NCBI RefSeq assembly: GCF_024753245.1
Contig: NZ_JANUGX010000001.1
Location: 336,841-400,840 of the forward strand
Length of the DNA: 64,000 bases
Direction of reading: 5' to 3'
Source: Massilia norwichensis
GTDB lineage: Bacteria > Pseudomonadota > Gammaproteobacteria > Burkholderiales > Burkholderiaceae_D
Shown: one piece after another, positions 1-8,388 of the stretch
Layout: each line of letters opens with the position of its first letter
Numbering within the stretch: position 1 is the stretch's first letter
Translations under genes and position numbers: made by a program
Notes under the pieces: generated by a model
Told to the model about the DNA's origin: nothing
Seen by the model: the letters and a program-made list of their open reading frames with translations, nothing else
Database searches by the model: none

Positions 1-378
1 CACCGCGCGGCCGATCACGATGCCGGCGCCGGCGGACAGGCCTTGCAAGGCCCGCAAAGGCAGGAGATGGCCGACGCGCGTTGCGAACGCGCAGCCCAGC
101 GAGGCCAGCGCATAGGCGGCCAGCCCGGCCAGCACCACCTTGCGCCGCCCGCAGGCGTCGGAAATCGCGCCGTGCCACAGCGACATGAACGCGAAGGCGG
201 CGAAATAGACCGATATCGTCTGCTGCAGCGCCACCCGGTCAGTGTGCAAGGCCTGTTCCATCTCAGGGAAGGACGGCAGGTAGGCGTTGATCGAGAACGG
301 GCCGAGCATCGCCAGCCCGGCCAGGATCAGCGTAATGCCCGGCTGGCCCGGCATGCGGGCGGCGCCGACCGTCTCCAC
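1..378 (-). CDS. Bcr/CflA-type MFS efflux transporter, N-terminal part (runs off window)
   Basis: Only the first ~118-126 residues lie in the window; the gene continues past position 1. The reverse strand reads as a membrane protein with the opening pattern of Bcr/CflA drug-efflux MFS proteins: a first helix ending in AYLPSFPEM, a loop-2/3 signature SDACGRRKVVLAG and the stretch RALQGLSAGAGIVIGRA in helix 4. Family members are 12-helix proton antiporters of the inner membrane. Two starts are possible: GTG at 378, overlapping the stop of the upstream Rieske-like gene, or ATG at 354. The GTG reading gives direct coupling to that gene. Last visible gene of the long minus-strand operon, so it may export a pathway intermediate or toxic substrate; that role is inference. 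Confidence 0.72.
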   Translation of the reverse strand, partial: METVGAARMPGQPGITLILAGLAMLGPFSINAYLPSFPEMEQALHTDRVALQQTISVYFAAFAFMSLWHGAISDACGRRKVVLAGLAAYALASLGCAFATRVGHLLPLRALQGLSAGAGIVIGRAV

Positions 379-1412
379 TAGCGCCGCATACCGAGGATGC
401 CTGCTATGTCGAGGCTCGGATCGGCGTCAGGGCCATAGCTGAAGTCGCCCTCGCGCTGGCGTTCGGCCAGGCGCGTCATCAAGACCCGGTAGCGGTTGCC
501 CGGCGCGTCGAAGCGGGAGCTCAGGTCGCGCCGCTGGCCGGGATCGAAGTAACGCGCGTTCTGCGGCCGCAGCACCGAATTGTCCTGCGGCTGGATGACA
601 TAGGAGATGCGCGGCATCAGCCAGCGGAACGGCGCCGGCGCATGCACCGTGTAATTGGTCTGGTCGACCCGCGAGCGGTGCTTCCCGACCGGCACGAAGG
701 GCTGTACGTTGGGAATCGCATAGCCGGGCGTGAAGCTGGGATAGGAAATGCACAGGTTGTTGCGCAGGTGGACGTGCAGCACCGCGCGCAGGTCCTGGTA
801 TTGGGCGCGCACGCCGCCGATCCAGCGCATCACCGGCGCCACCGACTTGCGTGTGACGATGCGGGTGCGGGTCAGCGTCTCGGAAGTGGAGCTGAACTCG
901 ACCACGTCGCTCTCCGACTGTCCGTCGCCGATCGTGTTCGCATGCAGGAAGTCGGCATGCGTGAGGTCGATCAGGTTCTCGACCGACAGCGGCGAGGCGG
1001 CGTCGAAGCGCACCGAACGCTGGGTGTAGCGCGGGATGCCCACGCCATCCGCCGGCAGGAACGGGATCAAGGGGATCAGGTCTTCGTGCGCGTTGTCGGG
1101 ATTGCCGTACCAGACCCACACGTAGCCGTAGCGCTCATGCGCGCGGTATAAGCAGGAGCCACCAGTGAAGGCGCTGGCGCCGGCGCGCAGGCGTTCCAGC
1201 AGTTCGGGCCGGAACTCGGCGGCGCGTACCCGTCCCTGCTCGCGCCACAGGTAAACGTCCTGCGCGTGTATCACCCGGCGCAAGGCGCGGTTGCCGACGT
1301 CGGCGCTGTAGGCCACCGGGAACCAGGTGTCGCGCAGGTCCAGGTTGCCGGGTATCCAGTCGCGTTTCGCGTCCGGCGCGGCGAAGCGTGCCGCCTTGTC
1401 ATCCATATTCAT
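378..1412 (-). CDS. Rieske-oxygenase-like subunit with mononuclear Fe site but no Rieske ligands
   Basis: 344 residues. The C-terminal part is a ring-hydroxylating-oxygenase catalytic domain: D149-x2-H152-x4-H157 (DLTHADFLH), with D277 in QPQDNSVLRPQ as the likely third iron ligand. The N-terminus keeps the outline of the Rieske fold (DTWFPVAYSADVG near residues 28-40, ERYGYVWVWYG near 93-103). The segment that should carry C-x-H and C-x2-H is shortened and has none of the four ligands. Family knowledge: in trimeric Rieske oxygenases electrons pass from the Rieske cluster of one subunit to the iron of its neighbour. It would therefore need a partner cluster, and the overlapping upstream gene supplies one. 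The ATG at 1412 follows an AGGAGAC ribosome site and overlaps the upstream gene by 14 bases. The substrate is unknown. A longer upstream in-frame extension exists, but it is antisense-like and has no ribosome site. Confidence 0.82.
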   Translation of the reverse strand: MNMDDKAARFAAPDAKRDWIPGNLDLRDTWFPVAYSADVGNRALRRVIHAQDVYLWREQGRVRAAEFRPELLERLRAGASAFTGGSCLYRAHERYGYVWVWYGNPDNAHEDLIPLIPFLPADGVGIPRYTQRSVRFDAASPLSVENLIDLTHADFLHANTIGDGQSESDVVEFSSTSETLTRTRIVTRKSVAPVMRWIGGVRAQYQDLRAVLHVHLRNNLCISYPSFTPGYAIPNVQPFVPVGKHRSRVDQTNYTVHAPAPFRWLMPRISYVIQPQDNSVLRPQNARYFDPGQRRDLSSRFDAPGNRYRVLMTRLAERQREGDFSYGPDADPSLDIAGILGMRR

Positions 1413-2346
1413 GCGAAGTCTCCTGTACGGGCCGCGTTGATACTGCCCCACTGTCCCTCCTTTCACGCGAGGGCGCCGATTCCAGCGCCGCGATGGCGGC
1501 CCCGTCGACTTTTGCGCGCACGGTGAACGGTGCGACGCCGGCCAGGCGGCGCAGGCGCCAGCCCAGCGGGCCCGTGTGCGCACGCGCATGGGCGAAGCCG
1601 CGCCAGGCCAGGCTGGTCGTGCCGCGCCTGTTGCGGGTGGCGGCGATGAACAGGGTCGCCAGCGCCTGCTCGGCGGCATCCAGCAGCTCGACCAAGATGT
1701 GGCCGCCCGCCAGCGGCACGCGGGTGCGCACCAGCAGCGGATGGTCGCGCACGAAGGCCGGGCCGGGCCCCCTGCCCTTCCACACCGCGCCGCGGTCGAG
1801 CACGAGATAGCCGCCGTCGCGGCGCGGATCGCCGAGGAAGAAGTCGGTGATCGTCACGCCGGGGAAATCCAGCAGGCATTCGGGGCCGTCGAGCATCACG
1901 TCGAGGTAGTCCTCGAAGGCGATGGCCGCCACCGCGCTGCCGGTGAACTCGCGCCCGGCCGCCTGGTAGCCGGCGCCGGGCGGCGTCCCCTGGGCCTCGT
2001 CGGTTCCCGAGTACACGTGGAGGAAGCCGTTCAGTTCGGCCACCGGATAGGCGCGCGCCGCCGCCGGCGGAATCTTTTCCTCGCGCCGCAGGTTCGGAAT
2101 GTCGGTGCAGCGCCCACTCGTCCCATCGAAGGTCCAGCCGTGGTAGGGGCATTGCAGGCCGCCCGGCCTGACCTGGCCCGGCGACAGCAGCACGCGGCGA
2201 TGCGGGCAACGGTCTTCCAGGGCGAAGGCATCGCCTTCGGCACTGCGAAACAGCGCCACCTGCATGCCGTCGCAGACCACCGCCAACGTCTTGCCCGGCG
2301 CGAGCTGCTCCGACAGCGCAACGATCCACCATTGTCCTGATGTCAT
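1399..2346 (-). CDS. Rieske [2Fe-2S] protein with degenerate oxygenase catalytic domain
   Basis: 315 residues. Rieske ligands are intact: C47-x-H49-x16-C66-x2-H69 (CPHR and CPYHGW). The C-terminal half follows the oxygenase fold, but where relatives carry the iron-binding D-x2-H-x4-H this protein reads FEDYLDVMLDGPECLLDFPG with no histidine. It can hold the cluster but probably not the mononuclear iron. It overlaps by 14 bases the gene for a subunit with the opposite defect, so the two most likely form one hetero-oligomeric oxygenase in which this chain passes electrons. The N-terminus could alternatively act as a free ferredoxin. Electrons probably come from the reductase at 20286-21518, which is inference. 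The ATG at 2346 has a strong GGAGAGGA ribosome site. Cytoplasmic. Confidence 0.85.
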   Translation of the reverse strand: MTSGQWWIVALSEQLAPGKTLAVVCDGMQVALFRSAEGDAFALEDRCPHRRVLLSPGQVRPGGLQCPYHGWTFDGTSGRCTDIPNLRREEKIPPAAARAYPVAELNGFLHVYSGTDEAQGTPPGAGYQAAGREFTGSAVAAIAFEDYLDVMLDGPECLLDFPGVTITDFFLGDPRRDGGYLVLDRGAVWKGRGPGPAFVRDHPLLVRTRVPLAGGHILVELLDAAEQALATLFIAATRNRRGTTSLAWRGFAHARAHTGPLGWRLRRLAGVAPFTVRAKVDGAAIAALESAPSRERRDSGAVSTRPVQETSHEYG

Positions 2347-2370
2347 ACGGTCCTCTCCAAGGCCATACCC

Positions 2371-3297
2371 TCAGGCGCGCACGCGCGCGGTGATCTTCGC
2401 ATGCGGCCCGCCGACCTGCGCCGCCCACGCCGCGCCGGCGTCGTCGAAGGCAAAATCGGTGTAATCGATCCGGATGTCCTGTTCGCGCGCGATGCGCAGC
2501 AGTCGCTCCCAGATCGCGCGGCGGTCGGCCGGCGGACGCTGGCCGGTGCCGATGCAGGACAGTGTGCGGAACAGCAGGTCGGCAATGTCCAGGTTGACCT
2601 GGCGTCCGGCGCCGGTGCCGATGGTCATGATGCGTGCGCCCCAGCGCGTGGCCTTGAGCGCGCTGAGCATCGGCTGGCCGCAGACCAGGTCGAGCACCAC
2701 GTCGAAGCCGCCGTCCGTGGCGGCCTTGAGGGCCGCGACATCGTCCTCGCCGCCCATCACGACGACCTCGTCGGCGATGCCGCGCTCCTTCAGCCGCGCC
2801 AGCGCTTCGCGCGAGCGCGCCGCCGCCACCACGCGCCCGGCGCCGAGGAAGCGCGCCAGCTGCAGCGCGATCTGGCCCAGCGTTCCGGTCGCACCGAGCA
2901 CCAGCACCTGTTCGCCCGGCTGGATTTTCGCGTGTTCCAGCGGCACCAGCGCGCCGGTGGCGGCGATGCCCATCGCAATCGCGGTACGGTCGTCGACGTC
3001 GTCCGGCACGTCCCAGACTTCCTCGGCCGGCACCAGGGTGCGCTCGGCCCAGGCGCCGTAGGGCAGCACCGAGCGTTCGCCGAAGTAGACGCGGCGTCCG
3101 TCCCGGGTCCGTCCCACGCCTTCGCCGCGGATCACGCAGGGATAGGCCACGCCGAGGCGGTAGGCGCCCAGCACGTCCCAGCCGCCCAGCCCGGCGGTAT
3201 CGACCTCGATCAGCACCGCGCCGTCGCGCGCCGCCGGCTCGGGAAAATCGCCGATGACCGGCGCCGCGCCGCGTTCATGAATGATGGCAGCCTTCAT
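2371..3297 (-). CDS. MDR-family (quinone oxidoreductase-like) NAD(P)-dependent reductase
   Basis: About 308 residues with the medium-chain dehydrogenase/reductase layout: an N-terminal GroES-like domain (MKAAIIHERG start) and a Rossmann domain with GATGTLGQIALQLA near residue 135. The zinc-binding cysteines of true alcohol dehydrogenases are missing, so it resembles quinone/enone reductases that reduce C=C bonds next to a carbonyl. ATG 3297 overlaps the stop of the upstream SDR (TGATG) and has an AAGGGA ribosome site. A GTG directly before it is an alternative. It sits between SDR and Rieske genes in the long minus operon, so reduction of an unsaturated ketone or acyl intermediate is plausible. 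The substrate is not known. Confidence 0.8.
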   Translation of the reverse strand: MKAAIIHERGAAPVIGDFPEPAARDGAVLIEVDTAGLGGWDVLGAYRLGVAYPCVIRGEGVGRTRDGRRVYFGERSVLPYGAWAERTLVPAEEVWDVPDDVDDRTAIAMGIAATGALVPLEHAKIQPGEQVLVLGATGTLGQIALQLARFLGAGRVVAAARSREALARLKERGIADEVVVMGGEDDVAALKAATDGGFDVVLDLVCGQPMLSALKATRWGARIMTIGTGAGRQVNLDIADLLFRTLSCIGTGQRPPADRRAIWERLLRIAREQDIRIDYTDFAFDDAGAAWAAQVGGPHAKITARVRA

Positions 3298-4139
3298 CAC
3301 ATTCCCTTCGCGCCGGTTTGCGCAAACAAGGCCTTCATCGCCACCAGGGAAGGCGTATGGCTGCCGAAGCCGCCGTCGGCGACCAGCGTGGTGCCGGTGA
3401 CGAAAGCCGATTCGTCGGACGCCAGGAAGGCCACCACGTCGGCGATCTGGCGCGGCGTGCCCAGTTCGGGCGTCAGGTGGTTCTCGCGCAGGATCTCGAG
3501 CAGCGGCGCCGGCATGCTCTCGTGTGCGTTCTCGGCCGGGGCCAGCCCGATCTGCAGCGCGTTCGAGCGGATGCCCTGCTTGCCATACTGCGCCGCCACC
3601 GAGCGCGCCAGCATGATCAGCGCCGCTTTCGAAGCGGCATAGGCCGTCAGTGACAGGTCGCCCTGCACGCCCAGGCCCGAGGTGACGAAGATCACCGAGC
3701 CGCGCCCGTGCTTGAGCATCTCGCGGATCGCGTATTTACTGCACAGCATGGCGCCGCGCAGGTTGACCGCCATGGCGCGATCCCATGCTTCGACGTCCAT
3801 GTTGACGACGTCGCGGTCGCGCCGGCGCTGCTCCACGCTCAGGATGGCCGCATTGTTGTGCAGGACGTCGACGCGGCCGAAGCGCGCCACTACCGCCTCG
3901 ACCATCGCGCTGACCTCGGGCTCGCTCGAGATGTCGCATTGCAGCGCCAGGGCTTGCCCGCCCTGCGCCTCGATGCCGGCCGCCACACGGCGCGCGGCTT
4001 CACCGTCGATGTCGACGACGGCCACGCGAGCTCCATGCGCCGCAAGCACGCGCGCCGCCTCGGCGCCCAGGCCGCCGCCGGCGCCTGTCAGGATGGCGAC
4101 CCGCCCGTCCAGCTTTCCTTTGTTCACTGCGTCATCCAT
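3297..4139 (-). CDS. Short-chain dehydrogenase/reductase (SDR)
   Basis: 280 residues, classical SDR. The cofactor loop TGAGGGLG is near residue 18, an acidic residue follows strand 2 (VVDID, favouring NAD over NADP), the structural NNAA is present, the catalytic Ser is in VTSGLG, and YAASK supplies Tyr and Lys. The tail after the DGG signature is longer than usual (about 25 extra residues ending AQTGAKGM). Likely oxidises a secondary alcohol to a ketone or the reverse. It is translationally coupled to the MDR reductase downstream and lies 25 bases after the enoyl-CoA hydratase gene. One of seven SDRs in the window, which suggests a multiring or multihydroxyl substrate. Confidence 0.85.
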   Translation of the reverse strand: MDDAVNKGKLDGRVAILTGAGGGLGAEAARVLAAHGARVAVVDIDGEAARRVAAGIEAQGGQALALQCDISSEPEVSAMVEAVVARFGRVDVLHNNAAILSVEQRRRDRDVVNMDVEAWDRAMAVNLRGAMLCSKYAIREMLKHGRGSVIFVTSGLGVQGDLSLTAYAASKAALIMLARSVAAQYGKQGIRSNALQIGLAPAENAHESMPAPLLEILRENHLTPELGTPRQIADVVAFLASDESAFVTGTTLVADGGFGSHTPSLVAMKALFAQTGAKGM

Positions 4140-4164
4140 TTCCGGTCTCCGTCAGGGGCCGCGT

Positions 4165-4971
4165 TCAGCGGCCGATAAAATTGGGCGGCCGCTTCTCGCT
4201 GAACGCCAGCGCGGCTTCGCGTGCATCTTCGCTCGGCTTGAGCATGGCGAAGAGGTCCAGTTCGAGGTCCAGGCCCTGCTTCAGTTCCAGCTCGAGGGCA
4301 CTGCGTGCTGCGCGCTTGACCGACAGCGTGGCGGCGGGCGCACGCGCCGCGATGCGCTGGGCAAAGCTGCGGACTTCGCCGATCAGCGCATCCGATTCGC
4401 TTGCAACGCGCGTGACCAGTCCGATGTCCCTGGCTGCTGCCGCGTCGAGGCGCTCGCCGGTGAGCAGCAGGTCCATCGCCCGCCCTGGGCCGACCACGCG
4501 CGCCAGGCGCTGGGTGCCGCCGCCGCCGGGAATCAGGCCGAGCGCCGTCTCCGGCAGGCTGAATACCGCGTCCGGCGCGGCGTAGCGGATGTCGCAGGCC
4601 AGCGCCAGTTCCAGGCCGCCACCCATGCAATAACCATGCACCGCGGCGATCACCGGCTTCTGCACCGCGTCGATCGCCTCGATCCAGCGCGCACGCTGCA
4701 TCCGGCTGCGCACTTCGATCGCGGTTTCCGGACCACGCTTTTCCTTGATGTCGGCGCCGGCGCAAAATCCGCGCGGCCCGGCGCCGCGGATCGCGATGAC
4801 GCGGATGGCCGGGTCGGCGTCGAGTTCGCGCAGCGCCTGCGGCACGCCGGCGCGGATGTCGTCGTTGATGGCGTTGATCTGGCCCGGGCGGGTCAGCACT
4901 ACCCAGCCGAGGGTGCCGTCGCGCTCGATGGTCACGGCATCGTTGACGACGATCGATTCGCTCTGGTCCAT
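4165..4971 (-). CDS. Enoyl-CoA hydratase (crotonase family)
   Basis: 268 residues with full crotonase features. The oxyanion-hole segment GFCAGADIKE is near 68-77. Helix GGGLELALACD carries E121 and LPETALGLIPGGGG carries E141, the two glutamates needed for water addition in the family. Expected reaction: hydration of trans-2-enoyl-CoA to 3-hydroxyacyl-CoA. The gene begins one base after the stop of its downstream neighbour's coding frame (4973), so it is tightly packed in the operon with the VOC protein and SDR. Unlike the second crotonase at 36706-37506, both catalytic glutamates are present, so this is the better hydratase candidate. Confidence 0.88.
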   Translation of the reverse strand: MDQSESIVVNDAVTIERDGTLGWVVLTRPGQINAINDDIRAGVPQALRELDADPAIRVIAIRGAGPRGFCAGADIKEKRGPETAIEVRSRMQRARWIEAIDAVQKPVIAAVHGYCMGGGLELALACDIRYAAPDAVFSLPETALGLIPGGGGTQRLARVVGPGRAMDLLLTGERLDAAAARDIGLVTRVASESDALIGEVRSFAQRIAARAPAATLSVKRAARSALELELKQGLDLELDLFAMLKPSEDAREAALAFSEKRPPNFIGR

Positions 4972-4972
4972 G

Positions 4973-5938
4973 TCAGGCTTCCTCGAATTCGACGACCTGG
5001 CCGCGCAATTCCGAAGGCTCGATCCGGATCAGCGGACGCCCGCCCGCCGACTCCGCTTCTTCGACCCAGGTGAAGCGCGTCCCGCGCGCACGCAAGTCCT
5101 CGGCCTTGGCCTGCAAGCCGTTCACGGCGATGCGGATGTAGTACAGGCCGGGGCCCCAGTTGTTGAGGTAGTGCGCGGCCGGCGTATTCCAGGCGGTCGG
5201 CTGGATCACGTGCAGGGCTGCGCTGTTGGCGACGGCGAAGGGCATCACCGCGCGGCGCTGGCCTTCGCGCTTCAACAGTTCGACGCCGTCACGCGGCTCC
5301 CAGTCCAGGTTGCTTGAGCAGCAGCGCAGGGTGTGGTCGAGATCGCGCACCAGGAAGGCGCGCGCGCTGATCCTCACCATGTCGCCCGGCTTCGGCTCGC
5401 GCGGCTGCGCCGGCGGGCTGGCGAAGGTCTCGGGCGGCATCTGCAGCGGCTCGGTCGGCATCACCTCGATGCACAGGCCGCCGTCGACGTCCGGCGTATA
5501 GCGCGGACGCTCCGGCGTAGCGCCCAGCCACAGGCGGTCGAAGGGCATCTCGGGGGTGCGCTGGGCCATGCGGAAGGCCAGGCCGCGGCGCATCAGCTTG
5601 TCCACGAAGATGTCGAACTTCGGCCCCTGCAGCGCCAGCACCACCGAGTGCGTCAGCATCGGGCGGTGGCGCCCCTGGTAATCCTTCAGGCTCTCGAGGA
5701 ATTCGTGGAACATCGGGTCGCCCGGGTTATCGTGATCCAGGTGCCACTGCGGCTCGAGGCGCGTCGGCGCCACCGCCAGCGACTTGTGGACACGCAGGAA
5801 ATGGGCGATGTAGGGATGGTTATCGAAGGCCTGGCGCCAGTTCGGATGGCTGTGGACGCCCAGTTTGTTCACCAGCAGGTCGGTCATGCCGTCCGGGTCG
5901 GGCAGCATCATGTCGGCTGACAGCAGCAGGTCAAACAT
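4973..5938 (-). CDS. VOC/glyoxalase-fold protein, function unknown
   Basis: 321 residues. I read it as a vicinal-oxygen-chelate-type protein with two weakly similar halves, the second containing RISARAFLVRDLDHTLRCC and a closing WGPGLYYIRIAVNGL segment with a final VVEFEE. Family members bind a metal and act on neighbouring oxygens (dioxygenases, isomerases, hydrolases). I cannot place the metal ligands with certainty. The ATG at 5938 is preceded by GGAGAAAA and overlaps the end of the MMPL gene by 8 bases, so translation is coupled. Its place between a transporter and enoyl-CoA hydratase suggests an early catabolic step. Confidence in the fold is moderate and in function low. Confidence 0.7.
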   Translation of the reverse strand: MFDLLLSADMMLPDPDGMTDLLVNKLGVHSHPNWRQAFDNHPYIAHFLRVHKSLAVAPTRLEPQWHLDHDNPGDPMFHEFLESLKDYQGRHRPMLTHSVVLALQGPKFDIFVDKLMRRGLAFRMAQRTPEMPFDRLWLGATPERPRYTPDVDGGLCIEVMPTEPLQMPPETFASPPAQPREPKPGDMVRISARAFLVRDLDHTLRCCSSNLDWEPRDGVELLKREGQRRAVMPFAVANSAALHVIQPTAWNTPAAHYLNNWGPGLYYIRIAVNGLQAKAEDLRARGTRFTWVEEAESAGGRPLIRIEPSELRGQVVEFEEA

Positions 5939-8387
5939 AGTTTTTCTCCAAGGTAGGGCTGACGCGCGTATCGTCCTGGGCGCGACGGGGATTGAGCAGG
6001 AAATAGGAGAGCGCCGGCGTGAGCACCAGCGCACCCAACATATTCCACAAGAACATGAAGGTCAGCAGGATGCCCATATCGGCCTGAAACTTGATCGGCG
6101 ACCAGGCCCAGGTCACGACGCCGGCCGCCATCGTCATGCCCACCAGGGCCACCACCTTGCCGGTGAAGTCGAGCGAACGCCGGTAGGCCGCGCGCAGGCT
6201 GTCGCCGCGGCGCTGGCAGGCCAGCTGCACCGACAGCAGGTAGAGCGCGTAGTCGACCCCGACCCCTACCCCGACCGCGATCACCGGCAGCGTCGCGACC
6301 TTCAGGCCGATCCCGAGCCAGACCATCAGCGCTTTGCACAGGATGGTGGTGATCACCAGCGGGATCAGGGCCACGACGGTGGCGCGGATGCTGCGGAAGG
6401 TGATCAGGCACAGCAAGGCGGTCGAGCCGTAGACGGCCAGGTACATCATGACGATGCTTTTTCCGACCTCGATGTTGGTGGCGGCTTCGATACCGGCGCT
6501 ACCGGCCGCCAGCAGGAAGGCCACCGGCTCCTTGGCCCCGGCCGGGGTATTGTTGGCCTGGGCATACTGGCTCGAAGTCTTGAGGATGCGCGCCACGGTG
6601 TCGGCCCTGTGGTCGCGCAGGTAGACCACCAGCGGCGACACCGAGCAGCTCTGGTTGGTGATGTCGGGCGTGGCGATCGCCGCCGCCGACATCGCGCCGT
6701 CGGTGATCGACTGGTTGCGGCTGATCGTCATCCACTTGCCGCTACCTTCCGACATCGCGGCGGTGGTGAAGCGCACGGTCTCGGCCAGCGAGGTGGTGGC
6801 CTGCACCGCCGGGTCGTCGCGCAGCAGCTGCGCCAGGCCATCCATCTTGGTCAATGCCGAATACAGGCGGCAACCTTCGTCGTCGGTTTTCATGATCACC
6901 ACGAACTGGTCGCTCGACAGGCCGTAGTGGCGCGTGATGTAGGCGTTGTCGCGGTTGTAGCGCGAGTCCGGACGCAGCTCCGGCGCGCCGGCGTCGAGGT
7001 CGCCGATGCGCAGGCCCTGCATCGCGATCGCCGAGACGGCGGTCACGACCAGCGCCACGGCGGTCGTGCCGATGGCCATGCGGCGGCCGGTGAGTCCGTC
7101 GAGGCGTCCCCACACGCGGCCCAGCGCCGACTGGCCCTCGGCCATGTCGCGGTCGGATTCCAGGGCGCGCTGCGCCGCCTTGGCGCCGATACCGATGTAG
7201 GACAGCGCCACCGGGATCAGGAACAGCTTGGTGAAGACCAGCACCGATACGCCGATGCTGGTGGTGATCGCCAGGTCGCGGATCACGGGAATGTCGATGA
7301 TGATCAGCACTGCAAAACCGACGATGTTGGCCAGCAGCGCCGTCACGCCGGCCACGAACAGGCGGCGGAAGGTATAGCGCGCGGCGACGTACTTGTGGGT
7401 CCCGCGTCCGATGTCCTGGATGATGCCGTTCATCTTCTGCGCCCCATGCGACAGGCCGATCGCGAAGATCAGGAAAGGCACCAGGATGGAATACGGGTCC
7501 AGTTCGTAACCGAGCAGTTGCATCAGGCCCAACAGCCAGACCACACCCAGCACCGCCGCCGACACCAGTAGCGCCGTACTGCGTAGGCAGCGCGTGTACA
7601 GGTAAACGAACAGGGTGGCGACAGCCACAGAGACCGCGAAGAACAGCATCACCGATTTCAGTCCATCGATCAGGTCGCCGACGATCTTGGCAAAGCCGAC
7701 GATATGGATGCCGACCTTGGCGCTCTCGTAGGTGCGGATCTTTTCTTCCAGCTTGCGCGAGAAGGCGCCGTAGTCGAGCGGCTGGCCGGTCTTCGGATCG
7801 GTGTCGAGGAGCGGCGCGACGATCATGCTCGACTTCATGTCGAGCGCCACCAGGCGCCCGACAATGCCGGCCTTGCCGACGTTGTCGCGCAGCTTGGCCA
7901 GCTCGGCGGCGCTGCCGTCGAACTGCGCCGGCATCACCGGGCCGCCAGTGATGCCGTCTTCCGTCACCTCGCGCCAGCGCACGATCGGCATCCAGATCGA
8001 CTTCATCCACGAGCGGTCGACGCCGTCGATCATGTACAGGTCGTCGTTCACCTTGCGCATGACGTCCAGGTAGGCGGGATCGAAGATATCGCCGGTCTTG
8101 TTCTCGACCACGATCCGCACCGTGTTGCCGAGGCCGGGCAGCTGCTTCTTGTAGGCCAGGTAGTTCTGGATGTAGGGACTGCCGAGCGGAATCATGCGCT
8201 CGAAATTGGCGTTGACCTTGATACGGGTGGCCGAATAGCCGAGGAACAGCGTGGCCAGCAGGCAGGCCAGCAGCACCAGTAAACGGTGGTTGAAGATCAG
8301 GCGTTCCAGCAAGTTGCCGGAATGCCGGTCGAAGTCTTGCACGTCCCGGACCACGGGCATGCGGGGTTGTTCGCTGTGCGCTGCCAT
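5931..8387 (-). CDS. MMPL/RND-superfamily inner-membrane transporter
   Basis: 818 residues with the RND internal duplication: a first helix at about 30-50 (LLVLLACLLATLFLGYSA), a large periplasmic loop, a bundle of hydrophobic helices, then the same layout repeated with a second loop and GVGVGVDYALYLLSVQL in the last bundle. Such proteins move lipids or other hydrophobic molecules. Known context: MMPL proteins recur next to DUF1302, DUF1329 and YCF48-like genes in degraders of hydrophobic compounds, and that order is present here. The ATG at 8387 lies one base after the upstream stop. A longer frame (to 8423) starts inside the upstream gene and is less likely. The direction of transport cannot be told from sequence. 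Confidence 0.88.
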   Translation of the reverse strand: MAAHSEQPRMPVVRDVQDFDRHSGNLLERLIFNHRLLVLLACLLATLFLGYSATRIKVNANFERMIPLGSPYIQNYLAYKKQLPGLGNTVRIVVENKTGDIFDPAYLDVMRKVNDDLYMIDGVDRSWMKSIWMPIVRWREVTEDGITGGPVMPAQFDGSAAELAKLRDNVGKAGIVGRLVALDMKSSMIVAPLLDTDPKTGQPLDYGAFSRKLEEKIRTYESAKVGIHIVGFAKIVGDLIDGLKSVMLFFAVSVAVATLFVYLYTRCLRSTALLVSAAVLGVVWLLGLMQLLGYELDPYSILVPFLIFAIGLSHGAQKMNGIIQDIGRGTHKYVAARYTFRRLFVAGVTALLANIVGFAVLIIIDIPVIRDLAITTSIGVSVLVFTKLFLIPVALSYIGIGAKAAQRALESDRDMAEGQSALGRVWGRLDGLTGRRMAIGTTAVALVVTAVSAIAMQGLRIGDLDAGAPELRPDSRYNRDNAYITRHYGLSSDQFVVIMKTDDEGCRLYSALTKMDGLAQLLRDDPAVQATTSLAETVRFTTAAMSEGSGKWMTISRNQSITDGAMSAAAIATPDITNQSCSVSPLVVYLRDHRADTVARILKTSSQYAQANNTPAGAKEPVAFLLAAGSAGIEAATNIEVGKSIVMMYLAVYGSTALLCLITFRSIRATVVALIPLVITTILCKALMVWLGIGLKVATLPVIAVGVGVGVDYALYLLSVQLACQRRGDSLRAAYRRSLDFTGKVVALVGMTMAAGVVTWAWSPIKFQADMGILLTFMFLWNMLGALVLTPALSYFLLNPRRAQDDTRVSPTLEKNYV

Positions 8388-8388
8388 G

